Source: Amblyomma americanum
Lineage: Eukaryota; Arthropoda; Arachnida; Ixodida; Ixodidae
Direction: 5' to 3'
Assembly: GCF_052857255.1 (NCBI RefSeq)
Contig: NC_135505.1
Span: 57,221,368 to 57,285,367, forward strand
DNA length: 64,000 nucleotides
Below, piece by piece: positions 9,991-22,255 of the stretch; the stretch's first letter is position 1, and each line of letters begins with the position of its first letter. The notes beneath the pieces were generated by a model. That model was not told where the DNA came from and did not search any database. It worked only from the letters and a program-made list of their open reading frames with translations. The position numbers and the translations under genes were made by a program.

Positions 9991-12900
9991 CTTTTGTTCA
10001 ATGTATTACACATTTAGTCACTCTCCACTCTAATTCGAAGTGGCGTTGAGGTAACTAAGAAATCGAATAAAAAGTTATCTTCAAGAAAACCACTTCTGTT
10101 GCAGCTTATGCCGCTTCGATGCTAAAGCGGCAAGCTTAAAGGTTGAGATGTGGAGCTTTACAACAAAGACACGAAAGCTGCATCGCACCCTGACGCTCCA
10201 TGTAGGCTGAAGGTAAAAGCCACAAACATTCGGCTACCAGCCTCAAACGAGATTGAAATGGCCTGAAATGGCCTGAACGCTGGCTGGACACGCGCTGCAC
10301 GGGAAGCTAGTCAAGTCTGAGGCAGCATAGTTCTTACGCCCTAAACTAAATACAATTCCTGTCTAGTCATACGTGCAGCGGCATTGAAAGGAAATGCAAA
10401 ATCTGCAAAACCACAAAGTGGACGAGCTAGCGTTGACGTTTCGCATAAACCCGTGCGGTAACGCGACCTGCCATATTGATCCTCGTTTGGACTGGTGTGC
10501 GTTGTTTGTTCCGAATTGTTTTTCTTCTAATAAGGTGCCGAATATGAACGGCAAAAGTAGAATCATATTTTTCAAAACGGAAAATTTCGCGTACAGACAG
10601 AAACTTGATAGTTCCACCAATGCGCTAGGTTTAAGCCGCCTCACATGCATGGGTTTGCGAACTCAAGGCACCTCGATTTGATACGCGCTCACATAGCTAA
10701 AGGCCCGTTTGAAAACGCATTCCATTTGCAGTTCTTTGAGCATGAGAGATATGCACGGTCTCATAAGTCGGCTAGAGATCCTTCTTAAAGTGAAGTTAAG
10801 CTGCACGTTCTTCGCTTTAATGCCGCAGAGCAACGAATTCTCGTTTTTTTTTTATCAAAGGAAGCTGTAAAGCTACGCATACAATGAGTTAGAGCCTGTT
10901 ACTCAGAAAACGCATCCAACAAGCGGTTGCTCCCTGACATTAGGCAATAGCACGGTAGAGAATGTGTGACTTGAGGGGAGGCAGAATATTTGTATGCTGG
11001 ATAAAAAAAATTACATCCATGGAATACCTTTGCTTATCTATCGATCATAATACAAACAGCCTCCAATACTATAGCCTGCCCAGTTGGCAGAGGAACCTAC
11101 ATACCAACTATGTCTTGAAACTCGCAACTTGATTTATGTGAACAGCCTCTAAGCAACAAAGGAGCAGACACCGTAGCAACGGAGACCGCTGCTTAGTAGT
11201 GCTGTAAAACTGAATAATGTTTGGGGCCGCGAAAGCAGCGTCTAGAAATCACTGCAGTTTGAAAAAGCATTGCTTGGTCAATGAAATTCAGACTCGACAA
11301 GGCATATGTGCCCTCAAATCTCATCACTCAAAACATGTTTTCAGAGATAAGGTCACAAATATGCATACTGTTCGGTACACTGTGCAGAAAAAAAACGCAA
11401 TTGGATTTCATGAATACCTTCTACATAAAATAGGGGATCGGGAATGGCACTTCGTGGAGCCCTAATGATGGTAGTGATGAAAACACCTTATATACGTGCA
11501 TCCTCGCATTGTGCACATAGTGGAGGTGCAGTGAGTATAGATTGGCGAAGTTCTGATATTTCCTACATTTGAAGAAGGAATGCAGCGACCTTTTAAGGAA
11601 AAAGACCATATGCAGGTTAGCGGTAATGGAGAGAGGACAAGAATTCAGCTCGTCGCTCCAGAACGCATAATCCCATTAAACCAAGGTTGATGGCATTGGC
11701 GTTCAAGAGAAAAATATCAGAAATACGCAAGATCAGTGCAGAGTACGGTAGGTAGACACTGGCTGGATAGGGAAAGAAAAGTTTAAACAACAAAGCCCTA
11801 CCAGCGCGCAAACTGTCAAGAAATCACACTAGGATAAAGATCCCATTGCCAAGGACAAAGCATGAAAGCCTATAAAACTAGAAATAAAATACGCCATGCA
11901 CAATTTTAAAGATAATCGAAAAGCCTAACCTAATTGGAATAAACAGTAGACTATCGAGAGATGGGAGGCTGATTTAAGCAAACGATGTACCTGAAAGTGG
12001 TCATCGCCAGACTAAGAGTGGTAAAAATTTTCATTTATGCCCCCAAAGAGAAGGAATGTAATGACACTACCAATAGAGGTAAGAGAAGTAGCGAAGGAAT
12101 TCTAATCTGTGCTTTAACGTAGCCGAAGTATTGAGGACAATAATGAGCTCAGTATTTCTGTGCACAACATATACTCACCGTAGGTAAGGAAAAAGGCATT
12201 ACAGAAATAGTGGAAGGAATCTAGAATTAACAAGAGCATTCAAATGGTCAGCATGTTAAGAAAAAATAAAGAAATTGCAAAACTTGAATGGCACGAAGCT
12301 AGGACGTTTACAGTAAAATAGGGCATTATATAAGGCTACGTTTGGCACCAAGATTAAAAAATAATAAAATAGACAAACATTGTCGTTTATTAGAATATGC
12401 AGAAAGAGAGTATGCAAGAAATACTTTGAACTTATGGCATAAACCTAGTATGAGTAGTTAATTTTTGTAACCCTGAATACGTGGAATACAAATTTAAGCA
12501 CATAATCGTGGGTACAATAATAATGAATCAGAAGCGCTTGAGAAATTATTACCTAACAGCATGACATATTCGCAACTATAATATTTAATGCTGTCAGTCG
12601 TGAACTATTTGTAATAGATGCTGACTGGTTGTTCTCAGAATCTTATTGATAGCGGAAAAGTTGTTTTTGAAGCCGTCAGCATGGAAAGGATTCTCCCTGA
12701 ACGCTTGCTACTGTTGATACCGCGTTTGCATTGCTTCGAAAAAAGAAATATATTCAGTAGTGTCCAGTCGAATAACTAGTTAATTCAGTGTTTAAGCTGC
12801 GAGAAGTTAGCACGAGTGTGCAATTATTGAATTTCCTTTTACTCACCATTTCAGTAGGCAAATTTCGTACTTTGTATTTGGTAAATGTAAATGAGATTGC

Positions 12901-14144
12901 TATTTTCTGAACACCTTTAGGTGTTGTTAGGTCGTAGTTTGTAGAAGGAAAATAAATGGTGTTACTATTTTCGAGAAGAGATCTGACGAAAACTTTAGCC
13001 TAATACCTCAGCTTGAAAGGGGATAATCTGAAGCAGCTAAGAAAAAATATTCGTTTTAGAGCTGTTGAAGTGATTCCATGCACTTGAGTACTCCTACTCA
13101 TTTCATAGGTACTGGTGAAAGTAGAATTTTTCTTTCTTGATAGATATTGTCGTAACTGCAGATTTAGTAGCCTGAAGTGTCATCAGCCAGTCAGATCACT
13201 ATTTATTTAAAACCTTTAGTGCATTGCTAGGGGCTTCATCATTCCCTTTCTAATTTCTAATAAATTATGCAGTTATTTGCGAAGACCCTTATATTAAAAT
13301 TAAAATCAATCATTTGATCAATTTACGAAAATAAGGAAGAAAACAGGAGCCTAGACGCATCCCTGTGGTACACAAGACAGAAAATATATTATATGGAAAG
13401 CATGATGCTTAATTTCTACAAACTGTGTTCTGGCTGAGAAGTAGTTGCTAATGCAATCAGATGTAGAGGGATGACCTTGCGTCTTGTGTAGTTTAATAAT
13501 TAATTTATTTTGCATAACACGAATAAATGATTTAGAAAAATTTAGTGTCAATAAAACAGTTTTTTGGTCTGCCTATGCTATGGGATGAGCTTTGGTATGA
13601 TTCTTATAATTAAGATGCCTTCGCAAGGCCGTGGCAGAAGCCATATTAAAATGCGCAGATATATTTAATTTTAAAAACTTGGTCACTTTGTCTGCGAACT
13701 AACTCATGACATCAAAGCCACACGAATGTTGGCGGATCGCCAGCATTATGTTTATACATAAGAATGTGCGTGTGGAGGAATTGAAGATATTGGAACAGAT
13801 AAGCTGACTTGATTTCCCACAATTTTGTTAGTAAGGTAGACGCCAGTAGAATTTTAGATGTCTTACATTTCAGACAGCCAACGTACCCGGCTGGCGTTCA
13901 TAAAAACTACTATTCAAAGTGCATATTCGCGCCATGAAATCAGATATGAAAACAATACAACCGACCCTTGTATAATCTTCATTCAATAACAGATAATATT
14001 AGATGCAGATACAGCCACAGCTGTAATTTAGGAGTAAGGCATAGGAAAGCCATATCTAAAAGGAGAGGAAATTATCTATATCTGCTGAAGAGCCCCACCA
14101 CCCTCCTTGAAATTCGCCATAAAATGTCAGTCATGAAGCGTGCG
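9991..14144. other. No gene seen (4.2 kb, AT-rich)
   Basis: Several short frames exist, including overlapping ones on both strands at 10,363-10,681, but none shows a family motif. The style of 11,600-12,500 (A-rich, broken frames) resembles ancient LINE debris. I could not anchor any domain there. Confidence 0.4.
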
Positions 14145-14515
14145 GGGCAGGGAGACTCGACTTTTCAAATAATATTCACAGTTCAGTTACACACTGTATT
14201 CAAAAAAACGTACTGGGAGGAGTAGGACAGAACTTTCAGCAATAAGACTGGACCTTTATAATAATATTCACCGTGCAGTTACAGGCTGTAGGCACAAAAA
14301 TGCACTGGAAGGAGTAGGACAGAAATTTAAGCAAGAAGACTGGACTTCTATAATAATATTCACCGTTCATTTACGGGCTGTATTCACAAAAAGGTACTGG
14401 GAGGAGTAGGGCAGAAATTTCAGCAATAAGACTTTACTTTTGTAATAATATTCACAGCGCAGTTACTGGCTGTGTTCACAAAAACGTGCTAGTATGAGTA
14501 GGCGAGAAAATCCTG
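14145..14515 (+). repeat. 92-bp tandem minisatellite, four copies
   Basis: The landmark 'aataatattcac' recurs at 14,168, 14,260, 14,352 and 14,444, a constant spacing of 92 bases. Each unit then carries 'gttac..gctgt', 'cacaaaaacgtactgg', 'gaggagtaggacagaaattt' and 'aagactggactttt'. Units differ by point changes but not in length. A partial unit precedes the first copy. Confidence 0.9.
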
Positions 14516-14929
14516 CTTAAAATGACAGAAATTTTCGATTTACTGACGATTTGGTAAGTAAATTCTGGGCAAACGGAGGAAGACATCAAAGAGGAAGACG
14601 TGCATAGCAGTTTAATTGTTTCGAAGATAAATGTGAAGAATTTTAAAGCAATTTTCTACAATTAAAAGACTCAGAGCAGCCACCTAGCACGCATGTGGGC
14701 CGCGCAGTACTCTACCCGGTAAAAAACCCGCGTGTCAATCCTCGAATATATCATGAGAGAACATTGTGGGAGGCTATTTGGTAGAAATTTTCCGAATTTC
14801 AAGCGCAAAAAGACGAGGGCACAAGAATCAAATTGGACAGGACACAGTGCTATAGCGTATATATTGAAGTATTTATATATTTCTAGTTCCGCAGACATTC
14901 CTTTGTCCTCCAATATGTGCTAGGGAGCG
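14516..14929. other. No gene seen
   Basis: AT-rich sequence after the minisatellite. The words 'agacgagggcacaag' and 'ggacaggacacagtgc' near 14,812-14,855 resemble Penelope terminal words but form no hairpin here. Confidence 0.35.
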
Positions 14930-16805
14930 AAGGTATGATGGCAAGGTCTAGAATTAGCCTAGAAATCAAAGGAGAATCGGAGAAGCTAATGTTGCGGAAG
15001 CCCATCAAAGGATTAGGAATATGAGAGGAAGTAAGCGAATTGCGGATCACTCAGTGTAGCATATCTTGGTTTGGTTTAACAGAGGACGAAAAGCACAATG
15101 GTCAGGAAATTAACAAAATTTACAATAATCTTATAACTCTTATTACAGTGTCCTCCGGATAAGTAGGTGGTAGGATGCTTAGACAGGAAGCCAGCAAGCT
15201 CTCTCAGGAGACAGATCTCATTTACAAACGCCAAAGCGTGAAATCCTCAAGCCCACACAAACAGACTAGAATAGCAATCAAAGCTATTCAGCAAACGCAT
15301 AAAAAACATAATGAATTTTAATGAGGATTCTCTGCGCTAAGTATGCTATAATGAGGTGAAGAGGAAAAAAGACATAGGCCAACCTCTGATGTGTGCATTG
15401 AAAGACAAATAGGTTATTGCCATTAACAATATCGTAACATAGTTAATGGAGCCGATGAGTTCTACAAAAAGTACACAGTAGCCAATGTAATCAGAACAAT
15501 AATTTAAAGGCAGTAGCGCACTAAAATGAGAAACCCCACTAGTGCTCAAGTAAAGAAAGCCTTAAGAGCAATGAAAGGGCGGGTTCGCGGATTATGAGGA
15601 AACGATAACAGCAGATCTAATGAAGGATGATGAGGGAATTGTGCTAAAAAAAGTGGCCATCCTGTATAAGCAATGCATTATGAGTGCTTGGTTTTTGGAA
15701 GCCTGAAACGACGCTAACACATCTTAATGCGTATAAAGAAGTTGCTGTCAAGAGTATGAAAGAATAGAAACCACTCACCTTAATTTTTGTTACCTGCAAG
15801 CTATTCACTAAGATAACCATTAATAGATTCAGGGCAACTTCCCTCAACCAAAGGACCAGGCAGGCTTTCGTGATAGCTACTTGTAAACAGGCCATAAGTG
15901 CACCGAGAATAAGGTGAATGGCGGTTGCGGAGAGCGTAACCAACCTCTATAAGTATAAGGTAAAAGCGTAGCGCAACATAGGAGAAGGACAGAGGAAGGT
16001 GGACACGCAGCGTTATGTGTGTCCGCCTTTTTCAGTCCTTGTCTTTTCTGCGATACGTTATTTTTTCTTGAGTCTTGAAGAAGCCCAAGCACCTATCCTG
16101 TATTCAGCCTTAATATTTCCCGTGAAAACATTTGATTAAGTCGGAACCTGGGCACTCATGCTGGATTTACAGAGTCAATGTGTAGATGAGCATTCGAGAA
16201 AAATACTGGAAGGTATTTATAACGGCTGCACACCAACCCTAGTCCTCCACCCAGTCAGCAAGTAAATTACAATAATTAAGAGTGTCAGGCAGGGAGACAC
16301 GATCTCACCAATGCTAATCTTATTATTCTTAGCTTAACAATAATCTCGTAATCTGCGATTCATTAATGACGTTGACTTGATAAGCAACGCAGGGGAGGAA
16401 TTGCAAAGCACGACCGTTGACATAGGAATAACTAAACAGTGGCTCCAAAATAATGTTACGAAAACCGAACCAAAGTAATGTTCAACAGTTTCAGAAAGAA
16501 ACCGAAGTTTATGATTGGTAGCGAGTGGCTGCATGTGTTAAGAGAATGCGTGCGTTTAGGGCATGTAGTGACCGCAGGTCCGAATCACTGGAGTGAAATA
16601 AATTTAAAAACAGCAGAGTATGTTTATTGCTTTGGAATTAGTGGGAAAGAAAACATTTTTGCTGCCCATTGACTGTTCGGAAAACGTTTATTTCGTCACA
16701 AAGAGTTGGTTACAGGACAGTGGCGTGTGGTGGCCGTCAGGCCATGACTATTTGCGACCTGGTCGGCACACCTAATGTACCTAATAAGCTAAGAAACCAA
16801 CCCGC
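14930..16805 (+). mobile_element. RTE-like LINE, copy 2 (badly decayed)
   Basis: Reading across frames, the order of RTE reverse transcriptase motifs is recognisable. KLFTKITINRFR (about 15,800-15,835) is followed by decayed NQ..RQAF. A stretch equivalent to FDSV..W is present near 16,130. KSVRQGDTISPMLILL lies at about 16,278-16,325, and LRFINDVDLIS (for LRFADDIVLIS) at about 16,350-16,385 has lost the first catalytic Asp. The tail 16,400-16,800 is paralogous to 1-650. Stops occur every few codons, so this is an old dead copy. It contains a Penelope-type hairpin at 15,968-16,056. Confidence 0.65.
15968..16056. mobile_element. Penelope-like terminal hairpin inside the RTE copy
   Basis: The left arm 15,968-16,006 (gtagcgcaacataggag, agaggaaggtggacac) pairs with the right arm 16,019-16,056 (gtgtccgcctttttcag, cgatac) around a 12-base loop, with about ten mismatches. 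The wording is similar in style to the foldback at 2365-2756. It interrupts the stretch between recognisable RTE motifs. The hairpin is seen directly; the Penelope origin is inferred. Confidence 0.5.
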
Positions 16806-18689
16806 TCTCTTGACAACTAAAAAAGAAATAGTGCTGCAGTAACGTTCTATGTAGGCAGCTCAGGTGTGCTACATACCGTCACTTTGTCTCACTGAACGAA
16901 CGAAGTGGAGAAAACGAACGGCACCGGTAGAACACGTGTGTTGGTGCGTCGTTCACCGAAGCTCGAGATGGAGCGAAGCAAGCGGTTTAAGGAGGTCGCC
17001 AGCCAAGTCTGCGAATGACGTAACTTGCAGTTAATGCAGTCCTTCCAGCAGGCACTCCAGGCACCGAAGTCGCCGCGTCGAAGGCAGGTTTAAATCAAGC
17101 AGTTTTTTTCCTTTTTTTGGGGGAAAAAAGAGAAACAAATTGCAACACATGCATATTAATTTACTGAATATCATGCGATGTGAAAACCCTTCCAGCTTCC
17201 TTTTAAAGCGGGCAAAAAAGAACCACTGTAGACTTGAGAGCATATAATGCATGAAATGTCCAGGATTGTAGCGCTCTCAGTGCCAGACGAGAAGATGACA
17301 ACGATAGTTAAAGAAAATTTGTACTGATTTGCACAACAGTCTTTATTATGTAGGCTACTGAACAGTCACGAAAACGTTTCTAGTGGACTGATAACGTAAG
17401 ATGCAATATACATCCCTCAGGAGGCCTCTGAAATAGAAATCAATGATATTTATTTAACGATTGATATGCTACCATGACTGCAGGAAAGAATCCTTGTAAC
17501 AGGCACCCTAGCAGCATCGCAGAAGGACTAAAAACTCTCAGAAGTAAGCAGCGCTCATATTTTATCGAACAAAGGTGTAATTATTTTAATTTACCTCAAG
17601 ACGCTATAGATCTGATTAGTCCTCTCACCATAACATCAGCCTACAAATTGTTTTTTCTGCCCAACGTGACGCTTCTGTTTGTGGTAAATTTTTATGATAT
17701 AAATCATTGCGCCTCTGGCGAATTCGCTTTATCAGTAACAGAAGCGAGAAAGGATGAAAAAACGAAGACTGCGCCAATATGTGCTCTGGAACTATATAAC
17801 TGACGGGAGTAAAGAAAGAATTTCAGAGAGCATTTGATTGGTGAGTGATGCGAACTTTGAGCGCATCCAAGTCAAAACGCACTAAAGGATTCTAAAACAG
17901 CAACAGCTTTGCAACCTTGCTAGAATTCTTCTTGAGCTCTACCACCATTTCTTTTCAAGGAAGATTCTTTGTCCAGAAAAGATGTGTTTTTATAGTTTCT
18001 TCTATGGCGCCTATACTTTGCTGCGTTTTCGTCTCTGAATTTGGGAATGCAATGAAATTCAACTAACTGGCCCGCATATTGTTTCAGTTTTAGTTATGTT
18101 GATTATTTTCTGATTATTTTGAAGGAGGTTACAGTGTCTTACTTAGCTGCGGCCGTAACAAGGACGCTATCCGTTTTCACCATAAAAGAAAGCGCTTCAC
18201 GTTTACATGGGCTGTACCAGTTAACAGAAAATTGCAGTTATTAGACTTAGAGGTGCACTTATATATAGTTGATTCTAAGCTCAACTTTTTACCACGGGAA
18301 CTCGATCTTCAGGCTCCAAACATTCCTACAAACTTCAAATTATTTTCCTGTTCGTCCGATCTTCCTATTTAAAGATATTAAACGCCGAAGATCCCGCCAT
18401 TTTTTTAAACTAACGTACGAGAGTAGAAGGTGTAAACCAACGCGTGCAGTGCCTTTAGGGCAGGCCCAGACCCGTGGCGGCTTGCCGCTCTGCCATTGGC
18501 GGAGTGATCCGTAGTAAAACGCTGAATGATTTGCGAAAGCAACGAGTCCGCGCCTATTTTTACATCTGTGGACCTAATTCGCGGCTGTGAAGTCTGAGAC
18601 TGAATCCATTTATTCACAGAACCCAAAAAACAAAATAAGCTGAAGAGCTAAGCCGCTACACGACTGACTGAAAGACACTTCATGCTTTG
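16806..18689. other. No gene seen (1.9 kb)
   Basis: This stretch has mixed composition. The longest plus-strand frame, 17,474-17,803 (109 codons), has no recognisable motif. The 5' target-site duplication of LINE-B ends this stretch at 18,681-18,689. Confidence 0.45.
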
Positions 18690-18782
18690 TGGGCAGGACT
18701 TGCTTTCAAGTTCCTGTCCCGTCCCCTTGTTGGACTCCGTGGTGGGTGGCTGGCACCATGACCGAATAACTAAATTTTCTTT

Positions 18783-19967
18783 ATGGCTCCCCCCCTTTCA
18801 AAACCTGATCGCTCTCTGAAAAGAGGGCGGAACGAAGCAACAGACTTTTTCCCGAAAAAGAAAACAACCTTCCCAAAGTTCCATGTCATACATAGTACAG
18901 TAGAAGGAAAACAGGCAAGAATACTATCACCCTTTCTTGTGTCAAAGTGCCTAACAGATGCACTGGGCCCCGGATATAAGCTATCGAAAATGGCCAGTGG
19001 CGACTTATTACTAGAAATCCGTGACCATACCCAAAACTCCAAGATCCCAGACATTCTCTCTATTGGAGACATCCCAGTCTCCATAACAGCCCACAGATCC
19101 CTCAATACCGTCCGTGGTGTCATTTCAGAAAACGACTTCATTCATCTAACAGAAAAAGAAATGCTAGAAGGTCTCAGCGACCAAAATGTCACAGATGTCT
19201 ATCGAATTAAAATCCGCAAAGACAACAAAGAAATAGATACTAAACACCTGGTACTCACATTCAGCACAAGCACATTACCTGAAACCATCGAAGTCGGATA
19301 CCTTAAAGTTAATGTCAGGCACTACATTCCTAACCCACGCAGATGCTTCAACTGTCAGAGATTCGGGCACGGCTCTCAGAGTTGCCGCGGCCGCAAAGCC
19401 TGTGCGAAATGCGCTTCTAAGGACCACAATTCAGAGGAATGTGACGCAGCACTTCGCTGCGCAAATTGCGAAGGAGACCACGCTGCGTACTCCAGGGCGT
19501 GTCCGTCCTGGAAAAAGGAGAAAGAAATTATCACCATAAAGACCAAAGAAAACATTTCATTTAAAGAAGCCAGGAGGCGTTTTGCACTAAACAACACATT
19601 CTCGTTCACAGCGAAACCAAACTTCGCTGATGTGGTGCGCAGGGGCGTAGCACCACACAGCACTCCGGCACCTGCCGAGGCCACTTCCACCGAGCCTATG
19701 GCAGGGCCATCCACGCCCCAGGCAGGGTCAGCGAAAGCTGCCCTGCCATTTTCACAGCAGGGAGCGCCGGTCCATGGGTCGGCATCCCGCAGGACTTCCC
19801 TCCGTCAGGGGAGGCCTGAAACTAACACAACCGCGGCTGCGCGGTCCTCCAGCACCTCTGGCGAGGTGATGGATACAACTCCCAGTCCGCCCGCTTTGCA
19901 GCGGCGGAACAGCTCTCTTGAGCGAAAAAAAGACAGACCCCTCATAACGGGCCCTGAGCATAAGTAA
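18783..19967 (+). CDS. LINE-B ORF1: Gag-like nucleic-acid-binding protein
   Basis: An intact frame of 394 codons. It would coat the LINE RNA and form the ribonucleoprotein that carries ORF2. Residues 1-30 are basic (KRGRNEA, FPKKKTT). Residues 30-170 form a region with the RRM-like fold expected for this family. Three consecutive zinc knuckles follow at about residues 188-245: CFNCQRFGHGSQSC, CAKCASKDHNSEEC and CANCEGDHAAYSRAC. The C-terminal 110 residues are Pro/Ala/Ser/Thr-rich and probably disordered. The ATG at 18,783 is the first in frame after the 5' UTR and gives a family-like length. ORF2 starts 31 bases after the stop, so both are presumably translated from one transcript. Confidence 0.9.
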   Translation: MAPPLSKPDRSLKRGRNEATDFFPKKKTTFPKFHVIHSTVEGKQARILSPFLVSKCLTDALGPGYKLSKMASGDLLLEIRDHTQNSKIPDILSIGDIPVSITAHRSLNTVRGVISENDFIHLTEKEMLEGLSDQNVTDVYRIKIRKDNKEIDTKHLVLTFSTSTLPETIEVGYLKVNVRHYIPNPRRCFNCQRFGHGSQSCRGRKACAKCASKDHNSEECDAALRCANCEGDHAAYSRACPSWKKEKEIITIKTKENISFKEARRRFALNNTFSFTAKPNFADVVRRGVAPHSTPAPAEATSTEPMAGPSTPQAGSAKAALPFSQQGAPVHGSASRRTSLRQGRPETNTTAAARSSSTSGEVMDTTPSPPALQRRNSSLERKKDRPLITGPEHK

Positions 19968-19998
19968 ACGCCTTAGCGTTCTCACCCCAAAAATTAAC

Positions 19999-22255
19999 AT
20001 GGCTTTCTTAATTCAGTGGAATTGTAGAGGAATTATGCGGAACTACAGCGACGTAACACATATTTTAGGGTCAATGCTACCCACAGTTTTATGTCTTCAG
20101 GAGACCAATCTTGGTCCACAACATGTGCATATCCTTAAACATTATAACATTTTTAGACGCGATCGCGAGCAGGCAAATCGACTCTCGGGAGGCGTCGTGA
20201 TTGTCCTTCAAAGCGGCGTCCCTGCTCAAGAAATCAAACTTTACACAAAACTTGAGGTAGTTGCAGTTAGCGTCGTTACCTACAAAACAATAACAATTTG
20301 CTCTTTGTATCTCCCCCCACACATCACATTAACAATACAAGATTTAGAAGGCCTGATCAATGAATTGCCGGAGCCATATCTGGTAGTTGGCGATTTTAAC
20401 GCTCACTCCCCGTTTTGGGGAAGCGAACGCTGTGACTCTAGGGGCAAAATAATCGAAGATTTTCTACTCTCAAATAATGTCTGTCTTTTAAACACAGGAA
20501 AGGCCACATATTGTTGCCGAAGCTCAGCAAAAATGAGCTTCCTTGATTTAGCTTTCACATCACCGTCTCTTTTTACCGATTTTAAATGGGATGTTTGAAA
20601 TGATCCTCTGGGAAGTGATCACCTACCCACTGTCATCAGGCTCTCGTCTTCCACTCCACTCATCCCCACAAGACCACGGCGCTGGAAATTTCACCTCGCC
20701 GACTGGTCACTTTTTACAGAAAGTGCCACTCTAGATAAAGAATTTTCTGAAGACCTCAGCATAGATGAAATTAATGAAAGATTTACTACATGCATAATAT
20801 CTGCTGCAACACTCGCTATACCACAAACAACAGGACTCGTACAGAAGAAACACAAAGTATGGTGGACAGAAGAATATACATTTGCAAAAAAACAGCAAAA
20901 TAAAGCATGGGGCACCTTGCGCCGGTACCCCACTGCAGAGAACTTACTCATTTTTAAAAGGGCCAAGGCGAGATCGCGGTACGTGCGCAGGAATGCTGAG
21001 AAAACCTCCTGGCAGAAATATGTGTCCTCTATAAATAGTTCAATACCATCAAAGAAAATGTGGGACAAAGTTCGTAAATTCACTGGTGACCATACTTCCT
21101 TCACACTTCCGCTTTTGACAACACCCGGTACTCAAACAACATTAGAAGAACAGGCCAACATATTGGGTGAGCATTTTTCCACAGTTTCAAGCTCATCCAA
21201 CTATACACAAACATTTCAAAAGCACAAAACAATAGTAGAAAAACAAAAACTTCCCTTTGGAACATGCATACACGAAGACTACAATCAGGTTATTACAATG
21301 CAGGAAATAAACACAGTACTAACATCCGGTAAAATGACAGCACCAGGCCCAGACAATATACATTATGCCATGCTTGCTCACCTCTCTGAGACTGCCATAG
21401 AGGCTCTCCTAAAATTTTTCAATAAAATATGGATGAGTGGAGAAATCCCCCAAGCATGGAAAGAAGCAATCATAGTACCCTTCCTAAAACCTGGCAAGCC
21501 ACCAACTACTCCCACCAGTTACAGGCCAATAGCACTCACTAGCTGTATAGCAAAATCATTCGAAAGCATTCTAAACATCAGACTAACCTTCATACTTCAG
21601 TCCCGGCAACTTTTAGATATACACCAGTGCGGTTTTAAAAAGACATGTTCCACAACCGATCACATCGTTCGCTTTGAGAACACAGTTCGGGAAGCGTTCA
21701 TCCACAACCAGCACTGTATCGGGGTCTTCTTCGACATGGAGAAGGCTTACGATACCACGTGGAGGTTCGGTATCCTCCGTGACCTAGCGGACCTAGGTAT
21801 CCGCGGCAGGATGCTGAGCTGTTTGAATGACTTCCTAACCAACCGCACGTTCCGAGTCCGCCTAGGTGCAACCTTCTCCAACACTTTTACACAAGAAACT
21901 GGCGTACCCCAGGGGTGCATCCTCAGCACGACCTTATTCATCATCAAAATGAACTCAATAGGAAAAGTAATCCCAAAATCCATAATGTACTCTGTTTACG
22001 TAGACGACCTCCAAATAGCATGCACGTCATCCAGCATACCCACCTGTGAGCGACAGATACAAATAACAATAAATAAACTGGCTACCTGGGCAGATAGAAA
22101 CGGATTTAGACTTTCCCCTCAGGAAACAGTAGCGGTTCTGTTCTCTTTGAGACGAGGCCTACAGGCCAACCCCACAATATATCTAAACCAAACCCAATTA
22201 CCTGTCAAACAAGAGCATAAATTTCTAGGGATAACTTTCGATAAAAAGCTCTTTC
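19999..22255 (+). pseudogene. LINE-B ORF2, endonuclease and reverse transcriptase (one stop)
   Basis: This is the N-terminal two thirds of the LINE polymerase. The endonuclease opens with IQWNCRGI (residues 6-13), has LCLQETN with the catalytic Glu (about 35), VGDFNAHSPFWGS (about 132) and GSDHLP after the lesion. TGA at 20,596-20,598 stands where a Trp codon would fit and is the only stop. RT follows in the same frame, with APGPDNI, FLKPGKPP, YRPIALTS and FFDMEKAYD. The first catalytic Asp is at codon 579 (21,733). GVPQGCILS and YVDD (21,997-22,008) follow, so all three catalytic Asp residues are intact. The frame is lost at about 22,258 by one extra base. In life it nicks target DNA and copies the LINE RNA at the nick. 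Confidence 0.9.

Noticed and set aside
14812..14860. Third Penelope terminal motif
   Set aside because: Similar wording but no hairpin, direct repeat or duplication.
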